13,574 bases of DNA, from contig QHYF01000097.1 of NCBI GenBank assembly GCA_003224075.1, forward strand, positions 1-13,574, written 5' to 3'. The translations under genes and the position numbers were made by a program. The DNA comes from Acidobacteriota bacterium. GTDB lineage: Bacteria; Acidobacteriota; Terriglobia; Acidiferrales; UBA7541. Below the pieces are notes generated by a model. It saw only the letters and a program-made list of their open reading frames with translations, ran no database searches and was not told the DNA's origin. The stretch's first letter is position 1, and each line of letters opens with the position of its first letter. Positions 4,739-11,535 of this stretch are shown piece after piece.

Positions 4739-7366
4739 TCAGTCCAGGTCGCGCCAGTTGGGCCCAACACTGATCTCAACGACAATCGGAACAGCGAGTT
4801 TGTGGACACCTTCCATTTCCTCACGAACTAATTTTTCCAATTTGGAGCGTTCTTTGGCGGGAACTTCGAAGAGCAGCTCGTCGTGTACCTGCAGGATCAT
4901 TTTCGCCTCAAATTTTTCCTCGTTCAGACGCCGGTCGATATTGATCATCGCGAGTTTGATGAGATCAGCGGCCGTGCCCTGCAGGGGTGAATTCAGCGCC
5001 GTGCGTTCCGCAAAGTTGCGAAGTTGCATCTGAGGTGAATTGATTTCTGGAATGGGACGAATTCTTCCGAACAGAGTTTTTGCAACACCGGTCTTCCGCG
5101 TTTCGGCAAGGATTTTTTCCAGATATTCCTTCACTCCGCGATACCGCGTGAAATACGCACTGATGAATTGCGCGGCTTCGCGCTGCTCGATACTAAGTTG
5201 CTGCGCCAAACCAAATGGCGAGAGCCCGTAGATGATGCCGAAGTTGATGGCTTTCGCGGCGCGGCGATGCTCGGCGGTCTGCGCGAGCGGGCCAACGCCA
5301 AAAACTTCCTGCGCGGTCCGCGCGTGGATGTCTTCGCCGTTACGGAAAGCCTCCACGAGGACTGGATCCTTCGAAAAGTGCGCCATGATGCGCAGTTCGA
5401 TCTGCGAGTAATCGGCGGAAAGCAGGACTCGTCCTTTTTCGGCCACGAAAGCGGCGCGAATCTCGCGGCCCAGTTCGCTTCGAATGGGAATATTCTGCAG
5501 ATTCGGGTCACTCGAACTGAGCCGCCCCGTGGCTGTGCCGGTCTGTGAAAAGCTGGTGTGCAGGCGCCCCGTCTCCGGATGGATGAGCTTCGGCAGCGCA
5601 TCCACATAAGTCGATTTGAGCTTGGCGATTTCGCGGTACTCAATGATTTTCGCGGGAAGCGGATGTTGCGCCGATAGTTCTTCGAGAATTTCAACCGCAG
5701 TGGATCGTGCTTTAGCTCTTCCGCGGCGCGCGGAAGGCTGTAGATTCAGCTTGTCAAAAAGAATTTCCGCGAGTTGCGTCGGAGAATTAACGTTGAATTC
5801 AGCGCCCGCCAGCTTCCAGCTCTCTTTTTCCAGGCGCCGGACTTCCTTTTCCATCGCGCGCGACATTTTGTCGAGCGCATTGGGATCGACGCGGATCCCA
5901 GCGCGTTCGATTTCCGCCAGCACCGGCGCGAGGGGCAGGTCGATTTTTTCGTAGACGCCTTCAAGTTGTTGCTCTTGGACCTGCGCGCAGAGAGCAGGAG
6001 CAAGTCGTTGCAGGTAATCGGCGCGCTCTCCGGGCCCGCCTCCCAGCATGACGTTAAACTGCCGCATGACCACGTCGGCAAAGTTGTGATTCGCGGTGGT
6101 GGGCCGCAGCAGGTACGAATAAAGCTGCGTCGCGTGCAAGACATTCGCGGCTCGTCCTGTAAGCAATTGAGAAAGTTTTGGATCGTGGACGATCTTCGGC
6201 CGCTTGGGATCGGCAAGGAGCGGCTCAACGACCTTGAGCGCTTCGCCCTTATCGTCGAACCAAACGGAGCGCCCTTCCCCGGCTTTGGATGAAACCTCGA
6301 TGGAAGCGATGCGTGTCCCGAACCCCTCCGATTCGCGTTCGCCTGGCTCAAGATTCAGCCAGATCGCCAAAGGCTGCTTCACGGGGACTTTTGCCAAGTA
6401 CTCGCGAAATTCCGCGAGGCTCGTAAACTGTGCGTAATCCGTCTTCGCTGCCGATTCGGAAGTCGCGGGCGCGGAGGACGCGACAGCTTCCGAGCCCAAT
6501 TCTCTGAGCAGGGAATTGAAGCCGAGATCGCGATACAAAGCCGCCAGCGCACTGACGTCTGGCGCGCGACGCTCGAGCGCCTGCAGATCGAGCTCCAGCG
6601 GCACGTCGGTGGCGATCGTCGCAAGCTGCTTGGACATCATCACCTGCTCGCGCTGCTGCTGAAGCGCCTCACGATAACGCTTGTTCGAAACCTCATCGGC
6701 GCGATCCAGCACCTTCTCAACGCTCCCGTATTTCTGGATCAGTTCGGTCGCGCCTTTTTCGCCGATGCCCTTGGCGCCGGGAATGTTGTCGACCGTGTCG
6801 CCCATCAAGGACATCACGTCAATCACTTTTTCCGGGGGGACCCCGAGAATCTCTTCCACTTTCTTTTCGTCGACAATCACGTCCGCCTTCGCTCCACCTG
6901 AGCCCGTGCGCAGCGTTCGAATGTTTCTCCCGACAAGCTGCATCATGTCTTTGTCGTTGGTGACGATCAGGACGTCGAGCTGCTTTTTTGCCGCCTGAGT
7001 GGCCATCGCGCCGATGACATCGTCAGCCTCGTAACCCTGAAACTCCAGGATCGGCAGGCGCATCGCTTCGCAGAGCTTTCGAACATAGGGAATTTGCACC
7101 GAGAGGTCATCGGGCATCGGGGGGCGCTGGGCTTTGTACTTTTCAAAAAGCTTGTCGCGAAAGGTCGGGCCCTTGGTGTCGAAAACGATGCCGATGTAGT
7201 CCGGCTGGTAGTCTTTGAGGAGGCGCCGAAGAATATTCGCAAAAAGGAAAGGCACTTTCGTGGGGATGCCCGAGGGCGCGTTCATGCGGTTCATCGGTGC
7301 GTAAAACGCGCGGTAAATGTGCGCCATTGCGTCGACGAGGAACAGTTTTTTTGGTGCCGAAGGCAT
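4739..7366 (-). CDS. polA: DNA polymerase I
   Basis: This is family A DNA polymerase I of 875 residues, a normal full length, used in lagging-strand maturation and repair. The N-terminal 5' nuclease domain (about 1-295) shows the metal-binding acidic residues in FLVDAMAHIYRAF (Asp12), YEADDVIG (Asp115, Asp116), TNDKDMMQL (Asp138, Asp140) and DNIPGAKGIG (Asp193), the last joined to a helix-hairpin-helix. The central 3'-5' exonuclease-like domain (about 310-480) lacks the catalytic acids: the first motif reads IWLNLEPG instead of a DxE. The polymerase domain has motif A LLSADYSQIELR (Asp652), motif B RRAAKAINFGIIYG (Lys705, Phe709, Tyr713) and motif C LQVHDELLFEV (His-Asp-Glu 828-830). The start at 7366 is chosen because family members begin just before KKLFLVDAMA; the frame could extend 18 codons to 7420, but those residues look non-native and cover a promoter-like sequence. 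There is no Shine-Dalgarno. Confidence 0.95.
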   Translation of the reverse strand: MPSAPKKLFLVDAMAHIYRAFYAPMNRMNAPSGIPTKVPFLFANILRRLLKDYQPDYIGIVFDTKGPTFRDKLFEKYKAQRPPMPDDLSVQIPYVRKLCEAMRLPILEFQGYEADDVIGAMATQAAKKQLDVLIVTNDKDMMQLVGRNIRTLRTGSGGAKADVIVDEKKVEEILGVPPEKVIDVMSLMGDTVDNIPGAKGIGEKGATELIQKYGSVEKVLDRADEVSNKRYREALQQQREQVMMSKQLATIATDVPLELDLQALERRAPDVSALAALYRDLGFNSLLRELGSEAVASSAPATSESAAKTDYAQFTSLAEFREYLAKVPVKQPLAIWLNLEPGERESEGFGTRIASIEVSSKAGEGRSVWFDDKGEALKVVEPLLADPKRPKIVHDPKLSQLLTGRAANVLHATQLYSYLLRPTTANHNFADVVMRQFNVMLGGGPGERADYLQRLAPALCAQVQEQQLEGVYEKIDLPLAPVLAEIERAGIRVDPNALDKMSRAMEKEVRRLEKESWKLAGAEFNVNSPTQLAEILFDKLNLQPSARRGRAKARSTAVEILEELSAQHPLPAKIIEYREIAKLKSTYVDALPKLIHPETGRLHTSFSQTGTATGRLSSSDPNLQNIPIRSELGREIRAAFVAEKGRVLLSADYSQIELRIMAHFSKDPVLVEAFRNGEDIHARTAQEVFGVGPLAQTAEHRRAAKAINFGIIYGLSPFGLAQQLSIEQREAAQFISAYFTRYRGVKEYLEKILAETRKTGVAKTLFGRIRPIPEINSPQMQLRNFAERTALNSPLQGTAADLIKLAMINIDRRLNEEKFEAKMILQVHDELLFEVPAKERSKLEKLVREEMEGVHKLAVPIVVEISVGPNWRDLD

Positions 7367-7373
7367 CCGGGCG

Positions 7374-7379
7374 AGTATA
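7374..7379 (-). promoter_or_regulatory. -10 element of polA, possibly giving a leaderless transcript
   Basis: On the minus strand TATACT (5 of 6 to consensus) ends exactly 7 nt before the A of the polA ATG, where transcription would be expected to start. No Shine-Dalgarno is present, so the mRNA may have no leader. There is no convincing -35 hexamer. Confidence 0.45.
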
Positions 7380-7444
7380 GCAAAGGATGAAGGAGGGACT
7401 GATTTTTCGCCCCAATCCACTCTCTAGCTGGCCGTCGGCTCTTG

Positions 7445-7464
7445 CCCTGAGCGACGTCGAAGGG
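7445..7464. repeat. Possible dispersed intergenic repeat element
   Basis: The 20-mer CCCTGAGCGACGTCGAAGGG has short CCCT/AGGG arms and resembles a class of short sequences scattered between genes in many bacterial genomes. Only one copy is visible here, so its repeat nature is recalled, not demonstrated. Confidence 0.3.
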
Positions 7465-7516
7465 TCAGACCGTTGGCGTTTCCAGGATCCCAGCTTGTTT
7501 GCCCGTAGGAAAGAAA

Positions 7517-7542
7517 AGCCCGCCCTTCGACGAGGGCGGGCT
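7517..7542 (-). terminator. Distal intrinsic terminator of the Ala/Gly-rich gene
   Basis: AGCCCGCCCT and AGGGCGGGCT form a perfect 10-bp stem around a 6-nt loop. On the minus strand it is followed by TTTCTTTCC. It lies just beyond the first terminator, forming a tandem pair that would protect polA downstream from read-through. Confidence 0.8.
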
Positions 7543-7552
7543 GCACAAAAAG

Positions 7553-7585
7553 GGCCGCGCGGGGAACGAGCGTGCCCGCGCGGCC
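7553..7585 (-). terminator. Proximal intrinsic terminator of the Ala/Gly-rich gene
   Basis: GGCCGCGCGGG and CCCGCGCGGCC form a perfect 11-bp GC stem with an 11-nt loop, 22 nt after the stop codon. On the minus strand it is followed by CTTTTTG. This is a classic rho-independent terminator read in the direction of the upstream gene. Confidence 0.85.
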
Positions 7586-7607
7586 TGTTTCAACGACTGA
7601 GCCGTGA

Positions 7608-8603
7608 TTACTCTTTCTCCGGTTTGTTGGGTTCAGGCTTCGGCTCGGATTTCGGTTCCGGCTTGTTGGCCGAAGGCTGCTTCGACGCACCCGCGGCACC
7701 CGCCTGTGTCTGCGAAACCAGCAGCATCCGCGTGCCACTGTCTAAGTGGACGTTCTTTCCGGTCGATGTGATCACAGATCCCTGTGTTGCATTGGAAGCC
7801 GCGGCGTTCAAGCTCAGACCGCTCAGGCCAAACACGCCTTGGCTGTTTGAGGTGAGTTGCCCCGCGGCGTTCAGGCCGCCGACTGCTCCCCTGGAAGTAC
7901 CAGCGACACTCCCGGCCGCATTTGTCGTGGAATTCACCGCTCCGCCGGCAGCTCCCCCGACGTTAGCAGCCGTGTTGCTCACAGCGCCAACCGCACCGCC
8001 CGCCGCGGAAGTCACGCCGCCAAGCGTGCCGCGCCCGCCAGACATTCCTGAGCCCGCCGCTGAAGCGCCCGTGCCACCCATGGTGTCCAGGTCTGCGCCC
8101 GCCGCCGACGCACTGCTCTGTGCCGAAGCGACGGCCTGGATGGCCACGTTCAACGGAACCTCCTGGCCGCTTTTCAGAATGGCTTTGTCAAATACGATGC
8201 CGAGCGCCGATTCCGACTCGCCTTTGGCGCGGGCAGAAGCCTGGGTCACGCGCCCGACGAGCTTCGAGCCCTTCGGGATCACCGTTTTCCCTTCGGACTT
8301 GGCCGCTTCCGTCGTATGTGCGGTTACCTGATCGCCGGGCTTGCACTTTTTCGAATCGATTGGCGAACTCAGCGCGGCGTTGAACGCCGTGCCGCTGGCC
8401 AGCGCAGCGTTCGCCTGGCCGTTCTGCGCCGACGCCGAAGTTGACGCCGATGCATTCGCTGATGCCTGCGCTTGCGTCTTGCCTGCTTCGACCGACGCCT
8501 GCCCGCTGCTCTGCGATCCCGCCTGCGCTCCCGTTTGCGCTTGGGCCGCAGCACATAGGCTGAACAGAGTCCCCACAACAATTGCAAACCCTATGCGATT
8601 CAT
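7608..8603 (-). CDS. Exported Ala/Gly/Ser-rich protein with VirB10/TrbI-like segment
   Basis: This is a 331-residue exported protein of unknown function. A signal peptide covers residues 1-22 (core FAIVVGTLFSLCAAA, cleavage after AQA). Residues 23-75 are low complexity (Ala, Ser, Gln). Residues about 78-160 look folded and read DSKKCKPGDQVTAHTT, then VIPKGSKLVGRVTQ and GIVFDKAILKSGQEVPL, a pattern resembling the beta-barrel segment of VirB10/TrbI proteins. Residues 165-270 are Ala/Gly-rich and probably disordered; NVHLDSGTRMLLVS (284-297) could complete the barrel. The tail KPEPKSEPKPEPNKPEKE is a charged Pro/Glu/Lys repeat. The start at 8603 has GAGGAGG (8614-8620) upstream. It stands alone, with no type IV secretion genes nearby and two strong terminators after it, so a conjugation role is not supported. 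Confidence 0.75.
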   Translation of the reverse strand: MNRIGFAIVVGTLFSLCAAAQAQTGAQAGSQSSGQASVEAGKTQAQASANASASTSASAQNGQANAALASGTAFNAALSSPIDSKKCKPGDQVTAHTTEAAKSEGKTVIPKGSKLVGRVTQASARAKGESESALGIVFDKAILKSGQEVPLNVAIQAVASAQSSASAAGADLDTMGGTGASAAGSGMSGGRGTLGGVTSAAGGAVGAVSNTAANVGGAAGGAVNSTTNAAGSVAGTSRGAVGGLNAAGQLTSNSQGVFGLSGLSLNAAASNATQGSVITSTGKNVHLDSGTRMLLVSQTQAGAAGASKQPSANKPEPKSEPKPEPNKPEKE

Positions 8604-8650
8604 GGTCGTAAAGCCTCCTCATCACTCCATTCGGATAATGGGTTGGGTTT

Positions 8651-8708
8651 GATACCTGTACACATAAGGGTATCCGAGAAACCGTTTGATAGAGGCAAAG
8701 CATTTGCC
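8651..8708. promoter_or_regulatory. Two inverted repeats upstream of the Ala/Gly-rich gene
   Basis: GATACC (8651-8656) and GGTATC (8669-8674) form a 6-bp inverted repeat with a 12-nt spacer. GGCAAA (8694-8699) and TTTGCC (8703-8708) form a second one with a 3-nt spacer. Both lie within 110 nt of the start codon in the leader/promoter region and could be operators or mRNA hairpins. No convincing -10/-35 pair was found, and the rest of the 250-nt gap shows nothing else. Confidence 0.35.
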
Positions 8709-8853
8709 GTGATGTAACACCCGTATTTTCAGTTAGTTGAGCGAACAAGCTGGTTGCGGCGCCCCTGCAAAAAGACAAGCTGTGTGCAGGATTTACAGGG
8801 TTGGTTAGAGGGACCTAGGACGCCGTTCCTGTCTAGTTTCACTCAATGCACTG

Positions 8854-10074
8854 TTAACTCGAAATGATGCCGAGAGGTTGCGCCACTTCGGCCAGAATGT
8901 CCGCCGCACGCAGAAGTTGTTCGCGCTTGTGCGCCGCGCTGACAATCGCACGCAGCCGCGCCTTGTCCTCGGCCACGGTCGGGAAGCCCACCGCTGGCGC
9001 AAAGACTCCCGCTTCAAAGAGCTTCTTCGAAAACTCGAACGCCTTTACGGCATCGCCCACGTGAATCGGAATGATCGGCGTCTCGCTCACCTTGAACTGG
9101 AACCCGCGCTTCTTCAGCTCGCGCTTGAAAAATTTCGTATTGGCCCAGAGTTTCTTCACCAGTTTTTCACCCTCTGGCGAATCCAGCAGCGCGAACGCCG
9201 CCTGGCACGCCGCCGCTGTAGCCGGTGGATGCGAAGTCGAAAAAAGAAACGGCCGAGCTCGCAAATACAAGAAATCGATCAAATCCCGCGAGCCGCACAC
9301 GTAGCCCCCCATCGAACCGATCGCCTTGCTCAGCGTCCCCACCTGGATGTGCACGCGCCCGTGACATCCGAAGTGGTCGATGGTGCCGCGCCCCCCGCGC
9401 CCCAGCACGCCCGAAGCGTGCGCGTCATCCACCATCATGATGCAGTTGTATTTTTCCGCGAGATCGCAAAGCTGAGGCAGCGGCGCGATGTCCCCGTCCA
9501 TGGAAAACACGCCGTCCGTGATGATCAGCTTGCGGCCGCTCCAGTTCGCGTTTTCCTGCAGAATCCGTTCGCAATCGGCGGTGTCCTTGTGTTTGAAAAC
9601 CTTGATCGTCGCTTTCGAAAGCCGCGCCCCATCGATGATCGACGCGTGATTCAGTTCGTCGGAAACAATGAGGTCATCTTTTCCGAGAACCGCGGAAACC
9701 GTTCCCGCGTTCGCCGTGAAACCCGACTGGAACACCACGCACGCTTCCACGTTCTTGAAAGCCGCAATCTGTTCTTCCAGCTCCATATGCAGCTTCATCG
9801 TGCCGGCAATCGTTCGAACGGCCCCCGCGCCCGCCCCGTACCTCTTCACCGCGTCCAGCGCTGCTTTGCGCAGCGCCTTGTGCGTCGTCAAGCCGAGATA
9901 ATTGTTCGAGGCGAGGTTGATGACCTCCTTACCGTCGAAAATACACACGGGTCTCTGCTCGCCTTCCAGCACGCGCAGCTTCGGTGCGACCCCCTTCGCC
10001 CGCAAGTCGTTCAGTTGGTCTGAGACATATTGCAGCGGGTTCATCTTCGTTATTTGCGTTCCGGTTTCACTCAT
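8854..10074 (-). CDS. kbl: Glycine C-acetyltransferase (2-amino-3-ketobutyrate CoA ligase)
   Basis: This 406-residue PLP-dependent alpha-oxoamine synthase cleaves 2-amino-3-ketobutyrate with CoA to glycine and acetyl-CoA, the second step of threonine breakdown. Visible family features are NLASNNYLGL near the N-terminus, YGAGAGAVRTIAGT, DELNHASIIDGARLS (substrate-contacting His143), VDDAHASGVLG (Asp216/217, PLP ring contact) and GTLSKAIGSMGGY with the Schiff-base Lys250. The length is the family norm. The start at 10074 is chosen because AGGAG (10082-10086) stands 7 nt upstream; an in-frame extension of 21 codons to 10137 reads through an intergenic hairpin and looks non-native. It follows tdh on the same strand with a 118-nt gap. 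On sequence alone it could be confused with 8-amino-7-oxononanoate synthase, but the tdh neighbour settles it. Confidence 0.93.
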   Translation of the reverse strand: MSETGTQITKMNPLQYVSDQLNDLRAKGVAPKLRVLEGEQRPVCIFDGKEVINLASNNYLGLTTHKALRKAALDAVKRYGAGAGAVRTIAGTMKLHMELEEQIAAFKNVEACVVFQSGFTANAGTVSAVLGKDDLIVSDELNHASIIDGARLSKATIKVFKHKDTADCERILQENANWSGRKLIITDGVFSMDGDIAPLPQLCDLAEKYNCIMMVDDAHASGVLGRGGRGTIDHFGCHGRVHIQVGTLSKAIGSMGGYVCGSRDLIDFLYLRARPFLFSTSHPPATAAACQAAFALLDSPEGEKLVKKLWANTKFFKRELKKRGFQFKVSETPIIPIHVGDAVKAFEFSKKLFEAGVFAPAVGFPTVAEDKARLRAIVSAAHKREQLLRAADILAEVAQPLGIISS

Positions 10075-10132
10075 GACATAGCTCCTGGTGATTGGGACTT
10101 GCGCTGGGCGGGGACTGCGTTGGGATGCTCCA

Positions 10133-10151
10133 CCCATCCTCGCCGGATGGG
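10133..10151. other. Hairpin in the tdh-kbl intergenic gap
   Basis: CCCATCC and GGATGGG form a perfect 7-bp stem with a 5-nt loop in the 118 nt between tdh and kbl. On the minus strand no T-run follows, so full termination is unlikely. It may be an mRNA processing or stability element, or a degenerate dispersed repeat. Confidence 0.45.
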
Positions 10152-10192
10152 CTCAAAATGACAAGAAAAAACAAACGGGCCCGCCTTTGCGC

Positions 10193-11248
10193 TCAGCGGG
10201 GCACGCCGTTTGGGTAAAGCAAAATCTTTCCGGCCAGGCCGCCCTGCAATAGCGTGAACGCGCTTTCGAACTTATCGAGCGGCGCACGTTCGCCAAATAG
10301 CGGCTCCAGATTCAGTTTCCCCGCCTTGAGCAGCGCCGCCATCTGCACCCACGTTTCATACATGCGCCGCCCGTAGATTCCCTGGACGGTTGCACCCTTG
10401 AAGATCACATCGTTCACCAAATCCAGCGGAACATTTTCCGTCGGAATCCCCAGCAGCGAGGCGCGCCCTCCCGCTCGCAGAGCTCTGAAGCCTTGCTGAA
10501 TCGCCATGGGATTCCCGGACATCTCCAGCAGCGCGTCGACTCCCGCCCCGTTAGTTTCCGAGAGAATTCTTGCCACTGCATCTTCCGTCGCTGGATTCAG
10601 CACCACGTCCGCGCCCATTTTCCTGGCCATCGCGCGCCGCTTTTCGTTCGTCTCCGTCGCAAAAACTCTGGAGCTCCCGCAAGCCTTCGCTACCGCAATC
10701 GACATCAATCCAATTGGCCCGCAGCCGGTTACCAAGACCGTCTGTCCCGCAATCGGCCCGGCCAACACTGTGTGGACCGCGTTTCCCAGCGGATCGAGAA
10801 TCGCGCCGTAGTGCTCGGGTATCGCTGGATCCAGCTTCCAGATATTCGATGCCGGAATTTTCACGAACTCCGCGAACGCCCCGTCCTGATCGATCCCGAT
10901 GATCCGCAGATTCTGGCAGATGTGCCCCTGGCCCAGCCGGCACTGCTCGCAATGCCCGCAGTTCACGTGCATTTCCGCGCTGACGAAATCCCCCGGCTTG
11001 ACCGCCGCGACCTCGTCTCCCCTGCGCTCGACAGTGCCGCAAAACTCATGTCCCAGCGTCACCGGGGGCTTGATGCGTCCCTGCGACCAGCGATCCCAAC
11101 CGTATATGTGCAGATCCGTGCCGCAAATCGACGCGGTCTTCACGCGCACCAGCACGTCGGTTGGTCCGAGCGCCGGCACCGCCACCGTATCCATCTGCAA
11201 GCCCCTGGCGGGCTGCATCTTGCGTAAGGCTTTCATTGTCGTGGCCAT
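10193..11248 (-). CDS. tdh: L-threonine 3-dehydrogenase
   Basis: This 351-residue zinc-dependent medium-chain dehydrogenase oxidises L-threonine to 2-amino-3-ketobutyrate with NAD+. Catalytic-zinc residues are visible at Cys42 (SICGTDLHIYGWDRWSQ, a strong threonine-dehydrogenase signature) and His67-Glu68 (LGHEF). The structural zinc site is Cys97, Cys100, Cys103 and Cys111 (NCGHCEQCRLGQGHIC). The Rossmann motif is VTGCGPIG at 173-180. The start at 11248 is supported by AGGAG (11258-11262) 9 nt upstream; Met5 would be too far from it. kbl follows on the same strand and the two enzymes act in sequence, since the ketobutyrate product is unstable. Transcription probably starts from an extended -10-like sequence just upstream, divergent from the sugar cluster. 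Confidence 0.95.
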   Translation of the reverse strand: MATTMKALRKMQPARGLQMDTVAVPALGPTDVLVRVKTASICGTDLHIYGWDRWSQGRIKPPVTLGHEFCGTVERRGDEVAAVKPGDFVSAEMHVNCGHCEQCRLGQGHICQNLRIIGIDQDGAFAEFVKIPASNIWKLDPAIPEHYGAILDPLGNAVHTVLAGPIAGQTVLVTGCGPIGLMSIAVAKACGSSRVFATETNEKRRAMARKMGADVVLNPATEDAVARILSETNGAGVDALLEMSGNPMAIQQGFRALRAGGRASLLGIPTENVPLDLVNDVIFKGATVQGIYGRRMYETWVQMAALLKAGKLNLEPLFGERAPLDKFESAFTLLQGGLAGKILLYPNGVPR

Positions 11249-11282
11249 CTAGCCGCGCTCCTGCTCAACGCACAAGTCTCCG

Positions 11283-11291
11283 ATGCTAGCA
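11283..11291 (-). promoter_or_regulatory. Candidate extended -10 promoter of tdh
   Basis: On the minus strand TG-C-TAGCAT fits an extended -10 element and would give a leader of about 28 nt that contains the tdh ribosome binding site. No clear -35 is visible. The element includes the palindrome GCTAGC. Confidence 0.35.
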
Positions 11292-11415
11292 CATCCGTCG
11301 AAGGTGAAACTTTTCCTCGCTGCTCTGATACCCACGTCTTGAATCCGATTACCTGCCAGTCCCGTAACAGAAACTGCGCCACAGAGTTAAAAAACCGCGC
11401 GAGTGCTGATATTCT

Positions 11416-11421
11416 TATAAT
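11416..11421 (+). promoter_or_regulatory. Consensus -10 element for the glycan cluster
   Basis: TATAAT is a perfect match to the -10 consensus on the plus strand in the divergent tdh/epimerase gap, in an AT-rich patch. Transcription would start near 11428, leaving a leader of about 108 nt. No recognisable -35 lies at 16-18 nt, so strength is uncertain. Confidence 0.45.
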
Positions 11422-11535
11422 TGGGGAGCGGGCCTTTCGTCTCATCTACGAGCTGGTTGGCGGTTGCTGTTCGTGGGAATTCCATCGCGTTTTATCTGTA
11501 TTGTTGGTGATGCGTAGGGGAGCAGGATCGAGCGG

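Noticed and set aside
7367..7420. 18-codon N-terminal extension of DNA polymerase I
   Set aside because: The extra residues (MDWGEKSVPPSSFAILAR) do not resemble the family and overlap the TATACT promoter-like element.
7387..8331. Plus-strand frame of 314 codons opposite the Ala/Gly-rich gene
   Set aside because: A Pro/Ala-rich mirror of the low-complexity minus-strand gene that runs across both terminators; the minus-strand gene has a signal peptide, a ribosome binding site and terminators.
10075..10137. 21-codon N-terminal extension of kbl
   Set aside because: It reads through one arm of the intergenic hairpin and lacks a ribosome binding site, whereas AGGAG precedes the ATG at 10074.
10493..11227. 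Plus-strand frame of 244 codons opposite tdh
   Set aside because: Antisense to an unmistakable threonine dehydrogenase, rich in Arg/His and without recognisable motifs.
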